NCBI GenBank assembly: GCA_036346205.1
Contig: JARFJB010002009.1
Span: forward strand, 2,248,501 to 2,312,500
DNA from: Vesta saturnalis
Taxonomy: Eukaryota; Arthropoda; Insecta; Coleoptera; Lampyridae
DNA length: 64,000 nucleotides
Direction of reading: 5' to 3'
The translations under genes and the position numbers were made by a program. Below the pieces are notes generated by a model that did no database searches, had not been told where the DNA came from, and saw only the letters and a list, made by a program, of their open reading frames with translations. Each line of letters opens with the position of its first letter. The stretch's first letter is position 1. Of this stretch, positions 1-12,087 are shown in pieces.

Positions 1-1095
1 ATGAAATGCCTCAGAAAGCAAAATGGAAGGCGTGAAATTATAATGATCAAGGATAAAAACAGGGAAATAAGAGACAGAGAGGAAATACTTCAAGCTATAG
101 AAGAATTCTACAAAACACTATACAGCTCCCAAGTACAAAGAGCACATATAAACAACAAAGATAGGAAAATAATCAATGTAGGATCGGAAGACATGCCCGA
201 GATAAGTAAAGAAGAAATTATATATGCCCTACAGAACATGAAAAATAACAAGGCACCCGGAGAGGATGAATAACAGAGATGATAGAAGAGGCAAAGGAAA
301 TAATAATACCGAAGTTAAAGACTCTATTCGACATATGCTTAGAAAAAGGAGAAATACCGGAAATGTGGAAAAACGCATCAGTCATCATTTTGTTCAAAAA
401 AGGAGACCCATCACTCTTACAAAATTACCGCCCAATTAGTCTTATGTCGCATTTGTACAAATTATTTACAAAAATTATTACAAATAGAATAACAAAGAAA
501 CTGGATCAGTACCAACCAGTCGAACAAGCAGCTTTCCGCAAAGACTATAGTACATGCGACCATCTACTAACGGTTAGAATACTTATAGAGAAAGCAATCG
601 AATATAATCTTGAACTCTACATTGCGTTTGTAGACTACGAAAAGGCTTTCGACTCCATCGAACACTGGGCTATAATAGAAGGACTAAATCACGCACGAAT
701 AGACCATCGGTATACAACCTTAATAAAAAATATATACAAACAAGCGACGTCATCGGTTAAAGTATATGAAAGCACAAAAAGTTTGCGGTCAACAGAGGCA
801 TAAGACAGGGGACACAATATCGCCAAACTATTTACATTGGCAATGGAAGAGGTATTCAAAGAACTAGACTGGTCAGACAAAGGAATTGACATTCCGGAGA
901 ACGCTTAAATCACCTGAGATTCGCCGATGATGTAGTTCTATTTTCGAATAAAAAGGAAGACCTAAAACAAATGATAACAGAACTAGAAATAAAATCAAGA
1001 GCAGTAGGCCTAAAATCAATCTAAATAAAACAAAGACAATGTGCTCCGAAAATCCAGAAATAGCTATTAGAGAAACAACTATAGAGAACGTCATA

Positions 1096-1140
<45 letters not shown>

Positions 1141-1690
1141 TGGAAAAAATAACACTAAGTAAAGAAAATAGAGAAATGGAAATAGAACGCAGAAGACGAT
1201 TGGGATGGGCAGCATTTAGAAAAATATCTCACATATTAAAAACAAGAAAATTCCTTTACACCTGCGGGCCAAGGTTTTGATCAATGTGTCATCCCAGCAA
1301 TAACATACGGAGCACAAACATGGACCCTCACTAAACAGATAAGATCAAAATTACAGGTTACACAAAGGGCCATGGAGAGGTCCATGTTGGGTATAACCCT
1401 AAGAGACAGGAAAAGAAACGAGTGGATACGGCAGAGAACGAGAACAACGAATGTAATTGAGAGAGCGGTACAATTGAAGTGGGACTATGCAGGACACATA
1501 GCCAGAACTAAAGATAACAGATGGAACGCAAGAGTATTACAATGGAGGCCGTGGTCAGGAAAAGAAGTAGGGAAGACCACAAATAAGATGGTACGAGATC
1601 AAGAAAATTGCAGGACTACCGTGGTTAAGAGTCGCACAAGACAGAGAAAGATGGCGACAATTTGAGGAGGCTTATACTCAATACTGGGTG
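1..1690 (+). pseudogene. RTE-type LINE reverse transcriptase, decayed, cut by window edge
   Basis: Non-LTR retrotransposon protein on the plus strand, 5' part outside the window. The conserved blocks run in order: a KAPGED block near 265, LYKLF and FVDYEKAFDS near 450-655, the FADD catalytic motif near 920, then an MLGI...RDR...AGHIAR tail at 1372-1665. That tail is typical of the insect RTE proteins often mislabelled craniofacial development protein. The frame is broken near 270, after 800 and around the TA tract, so it is dead. The protein ends near 1690 and a short AT-rich 3' tail follows. RTE class is inferred from these motifs. Confidence 0.85.
1101..1138. repeat. (TA)n microsatellite inside the LINE frame
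   Basis: Uninterrupted alternating TA. It lies exactly where the LINE protein should read Y-I-Y-L-G, and the LGK coding sequence resumes directly after it. It has probably grown from the TATATA codons of that motif. Confidence 0.95.
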
Positions 1691-1864
1691 AAAGAAGGCT
1701 AAAGAAGAACTTTAAGTCGTTTAATTAAATAAGAATAAAATCAATTACATTCATCCTGTATGAATCAATTACAATAAAATTTGGATTCTTAACTTCTCGA
1801 AACAAAGTCTGTTAAATAAAAATATCAATAATTCATTCAATGAAGGAAAAATTTAAACCCATTC

Positions 1865-2079
1865 ATCGATAGTAGAACCCCGACACCTCAACTTTCACTT
1901 TTGTGACGTCATTTGACCTTGGGAATTTCCCAGGGTCGCCCAAGTGGGAGACTGTATTTTCCACCCCTATGGTTTCTTTTCGGATGCCTTTTTTAACCCC
2001 TTGATTTCCACCCTTATTTTTTATGGTTCCTTTTCGGAGGCCTTTTTCAACCCTTGATGGAATTTTCATCCCTAATTAA
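1865..2079 (+). repeat. FB1 left inverted arm
   Basis: Matches 3491-3704 in reverse complement with a few substitutions and one short block loss. Its one long open frame is an artefact of the low-stop arm sequence; the other arm has an equally meaningless frame. Confidence 0.85.
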
Positions 2080-2603
2080 TGTCTACAAATAATTGGTACG
2101 TATTGGTGGATTAGAATTAGTTATTGTTAATTCGCGTATAATAATAAAACCATTAAAACCTTTTGCCTTTTATTTCCATTATATCAGTTTGATATTCTTA
2201 AAAACATGTTAATTTAATTTAACTCTATGTTATATATAAGTAATTATTACTTTCCAGTCTTTTTAATGAAGTTTTTATAACTGTTAATGAACACGTTTCT
2301 ATGAAACAATTTTGTGTGTATGTAATTGAACATGAAAATGAATCAGACATAATTCTCCGAATGTACAGGTGGTGCCTGTTTAGAAAGAGAGAATCTGCCT
2401 ATATATAAAGCATCATTGCATTAGGGTAGAAATTATTTATTATTTCACGTCATATTTAATTAGACTTTAATGTATTCAGTTTTGAACTGTAATCTGGTTT
2501 CCGCAAACTGTAAGACATAATTTCGGTTGATTGATTGAGATTGATCTGGTTAATTTTATCGAGCATGAGATTGATTGATTAATTAATTAATTGAATTGTT
2601 CGT

Positions 2604-2664
2604 GTGTGAGAAAGAGCCGAAAGAGAGAGAGGGAGATAGAGAAACGAGATAGAGCAAGAGAGAG
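2604..2664. repeat. GA-rich purine tract
   Basis: GAGAGAAAGAG-type low-complexity run inside the FB1 core. No gene is visible here. Confidence 0.8.
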
Positions 2665-2739
2665 GTGTACATGATCAACTTCTATTATAGAAAATGTTCA
2701 TTAGTCTATACGCCGCTAGATGGCGCTAAAATCAATTTT

Positions 2740-3340
2740 AACTCAAAGGGCCCAGGGCGCAGACCCTGATACAAGTCCTGTCTTACAAGGCTAGGGCTAC
2801 CTTATTAGAATACATTTTTTTTATGACGGGGCGAAGGCCTACAACTGTAAGATTAAGTTAGAACCCACATACAACTGCACCAAGGGGGTGGGAAGTACGA
2901 TAGGAGCCAAGGCCCAAGAGCTAGTTTCTGCACTTATAGGTTAGGGCCCCATACCGTTACCAACCAGGGGGCGAAGGCTCGATAACAAGTTTTGAAGATC
3001 TACACGTATCTTACAAGTTGGCATTAGAGCCCCCCCCCCCTTATTTCAAATTTCCCTGCTAAGGGACCACGACAGGGTCGCAGACTCTAACACAAGATAG
3101 AAGGCCTACATGGTACTTCTTACACCTGTCTTACATGTTAGCATTACGATCCCCTTATTATAATACTATTTTTAGCCAAGGGGGCCGGGGCGCAGACCTA
3201 ACACAACTTCTTATATCTGTCCTATGAGGTAGCACTAGGGCCTCTTATTATAACATTAGGGGCGAGTAAATTCTATATCTGCCTATAGGTATGCCTAGGG
3301 CCCTATAACATAGGGTGCTACCTAGTAACTGACAAAGAGG
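2740..3340. repeat. Degenerate tandem repeats in FB1 core
   Basis: Unusually GC-rich for the window. Phrases such as GGGCGCAGACC, TCTTACAAG, TTAGCATTA and CCCCTTATTATA recur in the same order at roughly 100-150 bp spacing, with strong divergence. It looks like an old internal minisatellite, as found in foldback elements. Confidence 0.6.
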
Positions 3341-3490
3341 CGGTAATTAGGGTAAAAATTCCATCAGGGGTTGAAAAGACTCTGGAAAGAAACCATAAAA
3401 AATAAGGGTGGAAAATACGAGCTCATACTGGGCGGCCATAAAATAAGGGTGAAAAAATACGCCCCTTAAGTAAGTGAGTAAAAAAAGGCC

Positions 3491-3704
3491 TTAATTAGGG
3501 ATGAAAATTCCATCAAGGGTTGCAAAAGGTCTCCGAAAAGAAACCATAAAAAATAAGGGTGGAAATCAAGGGGTTGAAAAAGGCCTCCGAAAAGAAACCA
3601 TAGGGTGGAAAATACAGTGTTCCACGTGGGCGACCCTGGGAAATTCCCAAGGTCAAATGACGTCACAAATGTGAAAGTTGAGGTGTCGGGGTTCTACTAT
3701 CGAT
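3491..3704 (-). repeat. FB1 right inverted arm
   Basis: Inverted copy of 1865-2079. A further diverged repeat of the same unit lies just inside it (about 3358-3470), so the right arm is longer than the left. Confidence 0.85.
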
Positions 3705-4175
3705 TTCAACACAATTATCTAAAATTTTTAGCTTAAACGAAGTTGCATAAGCTACTCCATTAATTATTGCATATACTCAAATATTATAATGCACAGCTTT
3801 TTGAGAATAATTCCCCTTTTGTGGGCAAATTTAAACTATCTTAATGATAACATCAAATTAACTATAGATTATGATAGGAAAGCTGTTTTAGTTTCAGAAA
3901 CTTACCGGGGATTGAAACGGAACAATTATAGAATTTATTACGATAACCAATAAAATTTAGTATAAAGCTTCAATTTGTTACGATCTTGCGTATTTTGTGC
4001 TCAGCGAAAGATGAGTTTGCATGATATTGTGTAATATGCAACAATTTCTGTATGAAAATCAACTCAAATCGAAAAATTAGACAATCTCAAAAATTCTCCT
4101 ATTTAATTTTATAAATTCTACATACTTTTCAAAATAGTAATATGCAACCAACAATTCTACTCTAATTAATATATA
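3705..4175. other. AT-rich spacer
   Basis: Nothing recognisable: no long open frame and no clear repeat boundary. Confidence 0.5.
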
Positions 4176-4573
4176 GGGTGCGGCGTTGGTGCGTCGAAGT
4201 ACTATATATACCGTGATTAAATAGGAGATATCAAAAAAAGTTATTTACACAAATTATAGGCAACTTCAAACTTCACATTATAAAATTATTTTCGTATTTA
4301 CAGGGTGTTACATATTACAGTGAACCGAACATACTTTTTTAATGGGACACCTATATATTATTTCAAATTTAGATTAAGCTCATCCCATACTTCAATATAG
4401 AGTTTCATTACGTTATACAGGGCATTTCAAAAGTTACGGGTATTGTACACGAAAATCATTCTCATTTCAACGTCCTGTATACCCTTGACAGAACAACCTA
4501 ACAATAATTTTTTCCAGGCATAACTTTTTGACATTGGTTCAGTGTTACGAGAAAGTGCTAATGCCGCACCCTG
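4176..4573. mobile_element. TA-flanked MITE, mariner/Tc1-like ends
   Basis: A roughly 400-bp element whose left end reads AGGGTGCGGCGTTGGTGC. The right end, reverse complemented, reads CAGGGTGCGGCATTAGCAC. The inverted ends are about 24 bp with a few mismatches and sit next to TA on both sides. There is no coding capacity. Internal phrases (CAGGGTGTTACATATTAC near 4301, ACAGGGCATTTC near 4417) look like ends of other insect repeats, so it may be composite. Confidence 0.65.
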
Positions 4574-5303
4574 TATACTGTTATTATTAATGTATGCCCG
4601 TGCACTTACAGTTAAGAAATTATCATCAACTTCTCAATGTTATGAATATATTAAATAAACTATAGAAGTGGCCCCGGTACGTTTGTGTGAGTCAAGTTAT
4701 AACGTAAATTGATCTGGATTGATTCACAAATTGCATTCCTACTGAATTCCTTTTTATAATCATAAGTGAATATTTTTCAGTCACCCAACAAATCATAAGA
4801 TAACTATATTGAAAAAATTCGCAGTCATTAGTAGTGTAATGTATTATTTATAAATAAATTGAATTCTTTAAGCAACATTAAAGCACAAGCAGACTACTAC
4901 CTTCGACCCCTATAACCCGGAAATGCAATGGGTAGCGTTTTTATCTTTTACTCTAAAAATTTTCATAATTATTCGCGTTAAAACAACTTATTTCGAGTGT
5001 TCCCTTAAAAACAACTGTAATTACTAAAATGTAGCTAATAAATCCTCAACAGGATATAATGGGTTATGCGAAATTCTTACGCCGTTTGCTGGACATGTAT
5101 TACCTTGACCTCAATTTGTAACGAATTGGTGGTGAGTAAATGAAAAGGAAATGCATAATTGAAATATCCAACATAAATATTTCCGAGTGACACCTGTATG
5201 ATACCGAAAAATAAAGAAACTATAATTAATAGTAGTTATATAAATGCTAACTATAGGCCAAAATTGATCATTAACTAATTACTAAGATTTTAGACAAAAA
5301 TAG
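4574..5303. other. AT-rich spacer
   Basis: No gene or repeat boundary could be supported here. Confidence 0.5.
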
Positions 5304-7018
5304 TAGTGTAGCTACGTAGAAACTGGCTCACATACAGAATTTGCATGGGAAAGAGAAACAGGAGTACAGGAATTTACCCCAGAGAGAGAAAGAGCAAATG
5401 ATGGTTCAGATCTTGGTGTTTCCTAGCTAAGGCGTAGTCAGATCCAAAACTCGACTAGGGTGGCGGGATTGCTTCCCCGCTAAAGCAGATCAGGTTCTTA
5501 TCTCGGCTAAATACGTTTTCGAAAAGGGTTGATTCATATATAGGCTAAGGTTAGGATTCGCTTCTCAGGTACAGAAAAGGGCTTCTTATAGCGGCGTGAC
5601 TCCGTAAAAAGGTTTGATCTTGGCTAAGGTAAGGTTTCATTTCTACATTCAGGTAGAGTGGTTCTTCTCTCGAATAAGTGATCTCAGCGAAAAGATTGGT
5701 TTACATCCTGACTAACGTGAGAGATCAAGGTCTTATTCCACTTCACATCTGCATATTGCTTGGGTAAAGCTTTCAATAGTGCTTTAGGTAACATCACGTA
5801 ACACGTCATTGTAATAACTACTTAGTCGAGATAGTGTGACAATATAAGTATTCTTAGATAGAACTACAAACTGTAGTATTTGGTGATCTGAGAATTTTAA
5901 GACGCCCTCGTTTCTAAGAATTGGTTCTATTTTTAGATAACTTTGACTTCTACTTAATATGAACCTTCCCTTGAGAAAATCGATAAGGCCTGAGTTTGTT
6001 TCTAGACTAGGACGATAGGTTTAATTTTTGATTAAGACAATGACCTTGAAAAGTTAAGTCTAGGGTTTGCTTCTAGGCCAGGACAATGGACTTGTTTCTT
6101 GGCGTAGTTGATGGCCGTGAAGAGATCAATGAGCCATGCATATCCGGAAATTTTTAGGAAAATTGGATCGATTTTGAATAACCTTGAAAGGATTAATGAT
6201 TAGGGGATTTGCTTGTAAAGTAAAACAGTACCTTTAAGGAAACTGCAAATGCGGCTCATTTCCACAAATTGTGTCAACTTTTAGATAACCTTGACTAACA
6301 TTGGCTGTGGTGGGCTGCCCTTTGTTCCGCTGGCATCCAGCAACCTTGAAGCATCCGGACCAAGTCAATAACTTTGGTGGTTTTCGTTTTGAATACGCAT
6401 GGCCTTGACCTCTAAAAGGTCAATGTCCTTGAAAAAGGACGTAACCTTAACTTTGAACCTTTATCTTAGTCAGCAAATAAACCAATTTTTTTGGCCGAGA
6501 TGCACTTATCCCAGATAAAAATCCCTCTACTTTAGTACAGAAGCAAAACTCACCTTAGCTAAGATTATAATTTTTTGGCGGGGTCACATCGGGATAAGGA
6601 CCCCCTCCACATTACCTGCGAATTGAACCCTTACTATCCTGTGGATAAACCAGCCGTTTTAACGGAGACGCACTTAGCCCAGATAAGCACCTCCTCCACT
6701 TTAGCTGAGATGCGAACCTTAGCCTTAGCAAACAAAACTTTTAACGGAGTTTCATCTAGCCGAGATAAGCACTCTCTACTTTATTTCAGTAACAAATCCT
6801 TATCTTAACCAAAATATAAAGTTTTAGCGGAGACGCACATATCCGTGATAAGAACTCTTCTACTAGTTAGGAAACAAACAATTTAGCTGAGAAACAAATC
6901 ATAGCCAAGATTTGAACCATCATTGCTTCTCTGTCACCTTTAGGTAAATTTCATATGAAGCTGTTTCTCTCTTTCCCATGTAAATTCCCTGTGAGCCAGA
7001 TTCTGCCTAGCTACACTA
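5304..7018. mobile_element. Foldback-like inverted-repeat element FB2
   Basis: About 1.7 kb bounded by inverted ends starting TAGTGTAGCTA and ending TAGCTACACTA. The similarity runs about 60 bp inward through CTGGCTCACA and CATGGGAAAGAGA. The core holds reiterated blocks about taking AACGGAGACGCACTTAGCC and CGAGATAAGCAC. It carries no transposase. Like FB1 it is probably non-autonomous; the target duplication is unclear. Confidence 0.7.
6440..6900. repeat. Internal tandem units of FB2
   Basis: A unit of roughly 110-115 bp containing a (C/A)GAGATAAGCAC-like box, a CTCTACTTTA-like box and an ACGGAG(A/T) box recurs about four times. The 77-residue open frame at 6575-6808 lies inside these repeats and is not a gene. 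Confidence 0.6.
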
Positions 7019-8413
7019 TTAAAATTATTAAACATTTCAAGTACTAAACTGATTTAATCCAATAAGAACTGTGTAAAAGATGACTCAATTTCTTTAATGC
7101 TTACAAAAGTTAAATAAGCGCTCTCGTTGCTTTAAATATAATAAAATGTTTGATCTTAATTTGTAAGGAATAGATCGTGAATTAAAATCACAGGGTGTCC
7201 CGTAATTAATTGTACACAGAACCAGAGTAGAATGCTGACCTAAAATTATGACGATTTGGCAAATATGACCTTAGTAAAATGTTTGTAATGTGATTAACAA
7301 GTTACAGGATGTTAAAGTTGAAAATTATCAAATTGTTAATGGCTCTAGCTTTCTAATACACTGTATTTTTGTACTAGATTGGAATGGAAATATTTCCTGA
7401 CCTAAAGCGCACCCAACCGTACAATAATATGCTAAATCGCTTTGGTCACTGGCGTATAACATGAATGATAAACCCCTTCACCCCTCCTAAATCTTACGCT
7501 CCGTGCGAATATCAACTTCAACTATAAATTTGTTTTTCAAGGTCTTGTACGTAAAATATCTACTCTTGTTAAGAATCCATAAAGTGGACAATTATCGAGA
7601 TATTAACTACTAAAGAAGTAAAAATACAATAATTATAACTTATTTTTCTGCTTATCCACAGTACATTAACAATTTTTCTTGACCCGGTAGTAGCCATCCA
7701 ATCAAGGTCCGAATAGGAGGTACCTACCTTGGATTGCAGTGCTATCGGTTGGTGGGATGTTTTTTCCGTAATAAGTACAGTGACATTGACAGAGAGGCGG
7801 AAATACCTGACCTGTTAAGGTCAACCCATCTAAAGCACTTGAAGGTATCGAGCTAGATGTTTTCACCTTTCATGTAATGTCTTGGGGGTAATGGGATAGA
7901 TATTGAAATCTCCATAAAAATGCTTGTAAATGAACAAACGCTTTGGTTATATTGACCTTCAAATTAAGTTGGTATAAGAATCGGAATATCGCCACAGACA
8001 AAACTTTTTTTCGATGACAGCTGTTTATTTAAATAAACTCAACATCTGCAAATTATAAAACTTATTGGCATAAGCGCCGTAACGTTGTTTTGTTAAAGTT
8101 TCAACTGAAAACTGAAACCACTAGACTAACAATTTATCATTTACACTGTTTCTGATGTGTTCTCATCATCTATTATTGAAATAGTTTTGTTATATCACAA
8201 TAAGATCAAGGAATCGATTGGGTCAAGAAAAGTAATGACAATGTGTCAAAATATTTTAGTAATTAACATGACAATTCTAATCGGCCTTCTGGTTCTAATT
8301 TCATTGAAAATAAAATATCAAATGGTATCTCAATAAACTCGTTGAAAAATTCGTTATTGAATGTTATAAACGTATATACGGCGTTCCACGAAATCTCAGA
8401 AAAATCTAACGTG

Positions 8414-8414
<1 letters not shown>
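7019..8414. other. Intergenic or intronic AT-rich DNA with one repeat end
   Basis: No open frame of interest. CAGGGTGTCCCG near 7192 resembles the outer end of insect MLE-type repeats, but no partner end was found. Confidence 0.4.

Positions 8415-8507
<93 letters not shown>
8415..8507. repeat. (TA)n microsatellite, about 93 bp
   Basis: Pure alternating TA. It abuts the 3' end of an inverted mariner-like fragment. Tyr-Ile open frames across it are artefacts. Confidence 0.95.
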
Positions 8508-8508
<1 letters not shown>

Positions 8509-8510
<2 letters not shown>

Positions 8511-9275
8511 CACACAGGATGGTCCGAATTTTATGCTCATAACTTCGAGGGCGTATTCTACTTTAAAAATAATATAAGTTTTCGATATAAACATATATCC
8601 AAAAATCCTTCGTTTCAAGATACAGGGTGTCAAAGTTCTGTAAAATTTTTCGATTTGTTTTAATAGCTTCAGTTTTCAGATATTGATTTGAAATTTGGTA
8701 AAGTTATTACCTTATCAAGAAGCATTAATTTGAGTATTTTAAATTTTTAATTCTACAGGGTGGTCCATTTTGGGGTGTCATCTTAATCCCACAAACTCTT
8801 TTTGTACCCTGGTGTATTTTGATTGCAGATTTAGATTTCTTATTCAATTTAGAAAAAATGTGTTTCTTGAGTTTTTCGTAAAGTGCACGATTTTCGAGGT
8901 TTTTTAACTTTAATAAACGAAATTACAAACACCAATTATTTAATTAACTACAATAAATATGTACATACATATTATTTAAAATTTTGTTCAAAATGAAATC
9001 CATTTGAATTAATGCACATTTGGCAACGACGATATGTTGAGTTTACAGCATCGGATAATTGATGTGGTCTATTGCGCAGGGTCTCACATGCTTCCTCGAT
9101 CCTCGCATGTAGCTGCTCTTCTTTATCAACTGGAGTAGCATACACTACGTCTTTAAGATAGTGTATTTTGATTGCAGATTTAGATTTCTTATTCAATTTA
9201 GAAAAAAATTTGTATTTTGAGTTTTTTTAGTAAAGTGCACGATTTTCGAGATAAATGAGAAAAACTGTTCAAAAA
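8509..9275 (-). mobile_element. Mariner-like element MLE1, inverted 3' fragment
   Basis: Reverse-complement copy of the 3' end of the element at 12518-14432. It includes the transposase C-terminus (about 8972-9150, with LKDVVYATPVD and CINSNGFHFEQN) and the 3' non-coding tail with TACAGGGTGGTCC and ACAGGGTGTC phrases. At about 9160 the coding similarity stops and an 85-95 bp stretch already present at 8815-8900 is repeated in direct orientation. It is a rearranged fragment interrupted by the PLE at 9289. Confidence 0.8.
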
Positions 9276-9290
9276 CATAGGAATTTTAAA

Positions 9291-9658
9291 ATACTTATCC
9301 TTTTTGGGATTTTTTAATGGTGTACTTTAAATTATACGATAACACTTACAGTTATCTTCGTCAGTAGTAATGTTTGTTAAAAATTGTTAAAGATGTAGTA
9401 AACAATTTTGTCAAATTTGAAAAATTCAAACATAAACATAAGCCTGCTATTAATATAACAGTTTGAGAAACGTATAAGCCAACTATAAAATTGTAGTAAA
9501 GGATAACTAGGCCATTAAAATTAAATATTGTTAAACTGCCTCAAAGATGACAAACCAGAACACTCTCTACGACGAAAGCTAACAATGAAATTTGCCAGCC
9601 AAAAAACACATTTAACAAAATTTAATCGAGTTATGATGTAAGTGTAAAGTTGTGAAAA
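9291..9658 (-). repeat. PLE1 left terminal repeat, inverted
   Basis: Reverse complement of 12088-12470. It lacks about 14 bases after the GTTATCG of the hammerhead-like stem relative to the right copy. Confidence 0.9.
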
Positions 9659-11885
9659 ACAAGCAAGCGAATAATATTTACAGAAGAACTGAAAATGCTC
9701 TTCTACGTAATCAAATACATATTACTAGGAAGTTACTGGATAACACCGATAAAAATCTTTTATATTTACATTTAGAAATTTCATCTATTTTGAATAAAGA
9801 AGATTGGGATAAAATTGATTCTATAACGTTTAAATCTATGAAAATAAATTTTGACATCTCATGTCAACGTCAAAAAGAAAAATTTAATAAATTATACAAA
9901 CAACAAAATAATAGACCATCTATTGATTGTAGAAAAAACAGTTATAAACCTTTCTGATAATGTTGTTTCAGATTATGCTATTGAAGCGCTTTCTAAAGGA
10001 GGAAATTTTGCGATAACACCAAGAGTAATACCTTTTGAAGATATAATTTCCAACATCGAAAACTCCATTAGATTATTACCTTTTGATACTGCTAATGAAG
10101 TTAGATATAACACCGTTAACATATTACGTAAAACAAAACCTCCAAAGAGCAACTTATCCTTTCGTCAACGACATGCTTTACTTGATCTTAAACGCAATGA
10201 AAGTATTATAATATTAAAATCAGATAAAGGTAATGCAACTGTTATATTAAATATGAACGATTATAACACTATGATAGAACAATTGTTGGGACCAGAAACT
10301 TATCGTGAAATACCAAAAGATCCAACAAAAAAGTTTCTTTTAAAAACTAAAGAGCTGATTAAATTATCATCTATTCCTGAAGAAATAAAGAAGAAACTAT
10401 CTAACTCTGAAGCTATTTCACCAAAACTATATGGTTTACCAAAATTCATAAACCTAATATTCCTTTAAGGCCTATTGTTAGTGCAATTGGTTCTCCTACA
10501 TATAACCTTGCAAAACATCTTACATTGTTATTACAACCTCATATAGGAAAAACACCCCATTACATTAAAAATTCTGCCGACTTTGTTGAAAAAATGCATA
10601 GTTTCAAAATTGAAGAGGGTGATATAATGGTTAGTTTTGATGTTATTTCACTTTTTACAAAAGTACCTCTAAAAGAAACTATTGAATACATTGATCATCT
10701 TTTTCCAAAGGACATAACCATTCTTTTTCAGCACTGTCTTACTACAACTTATTTTCAGTGGAATAGTAAATTTTATGAACAGATTGAAGGTGTAGCAATG
10801 GGTAGTCCCCTTAGTCCTGTTATAGCTAATTTTTATATGGAAAAATTTGAAACATTAACGTTACAAAATACACCTAAAAAACCTTCAGTTTGGTATAGAT
10901 ATGTAGATGACACATTTGTTATTTGGAGACATGGAGAAGAAGCACTGCATGAGTTTTTGGTTTTTATAAATAGTATTCAGTTTACCATGGAAAAAGAGAC
11001 TAATGGAAGTTTACCATTTCTTGACATATTAATATCTAAAAATAATAATTCACTATCTTTTAAGGTTTACAGAAAGCCGACACACACTGATAGATACCTT
11101 CATAAATTATCCAACCACCATCCACGTCAAAAAATTAGTGTAATTAAATCTTTAGTAGATCGAGCAAAACGAATTTGTGACCCTGAATTTTTGAATGATG
11201 AATATAAATATTTAAGAAAATCCTTACAAGATAATGGATATTCACTTACAGATATTAATAATGTTATTACACCTTCTAGGCGTAACCTTAAAGAAAAACC
11301 AGTTCTTAATGTTGGTACTGCTTTTCTTCCTTTCATAGCTAATGTTACAAATAGAATTGAAAAATCCTAATCAAATATGGCATTAGGACTATTTTTAAAC
11401 CTACAAGAAAAATTAAAGAACATTTAAGATCACCTAAAGATGTGTCAAACCCTTTATCATCTTCCGGAGTGTATAAGTTATCTTGTTCATGTGAAAAATA
11501 TACATCGGGACCACAAAACGTAGCTTTGATACAAGACGCAAAGAACATATGAGATTTTGTAGATTGGGTCAACCAGAGGTCTGCTGTGGCTGACCATGCC
11601 CTGAATAATCTAAATCATGACATTCAATTTGACAATATGAAAATATTGTCCAGACAAACCCATTATTATGTTCGTTTGCAACGTGAAGCTATTGAAATAT
11701 ATAAACACCCGAATAATTTTAATAGACAAGAAGAAAATCTCCGTTTAAATAGGTTTTGGCATCTTATAATTAAAAAGAGCATAATGATACGCCTTGATTT
11801 TAATTTGTTTTCAACTTTTGGTATGTCTAGGTTTTTGCTGTGTTTTCCTAGACTTGAAGCAAATGCTTTACCAATTATATGTTAA
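9652..11885 (+). pseudogene. PLE1 reverse transcriptase and GIY-YIG endonuclease, frameshifted
   Basis: The frame opens near 9652 without an obvious ATG. Breaks: an A-run near 9933-9940, one lost A near 10441 within GLPK(I)HK, and one change near 11370. RT motifs are clear: RPIVSAIGSP near 10470, SFDVISLFTKVP near 10633, GVAMGSPLSP near 10792, and YVDD at 10900-10911 intact. After the third break comes GVYKLSC near 11464, but the second half of GIY-YIG reads KYTSG and a stop follows, so the endonuclease is damaged. The last frame closes at 11885. Product: Penelope-type polyprotein. Confidence 0.9.
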
Positions 11886-12087
11886 ATTTCCACAGCACTA
11901 TAATTTAACATAAGTAGTTGAAATTAAATTGAAATTAAAATTACAAAGAACGTTCTGCATTGTGCTTTTCATTGTTAATAACACTTCCAATTATTGATAA
12001 AGATATCTCTTTGTTAGATTTAACTGGGTTATTTTATTTGATGTAATGTTTGGATTTGTGAATGCTTCTATAATTTTAAAATTGAAG

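Larger units (their letters stand above)
1865..3704. mobile_element. Foldback-like inverted-repeat element FB1
   Basis: About 1.84 kb bounded by arms of about 215 bp in inverted orientation, starting and ending with ATCGATAGTAGAACCCC and its reverse complement. The arms are built from smaller units carrying CCGAAAAGAAACCATA and AATAAGGGTGGAAA; an extra degenerate unit sits at 3358-3470. No transposase is visible and the core is AT-rich, then repetitive. This is the architecture of a non-autonomous foldback or long-TIR element. No convincing target duplication is seen, so the superfamily is unknown. Confidence 0.8.

Noticed and set aside
6575..6808. 77-residue open frame
   Set aside because: Lies inside the FB2 tandem repeats and has no ATG in a plausible context or family likeness.
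8342..8633. Open frames of 66-75 residues on both strands
   Set aside because: They translate the (TA)n tract as Tyr-Ile repeats; no protein signal. The same holds at 1021-1215, 14414-14614 and 16384-16614.
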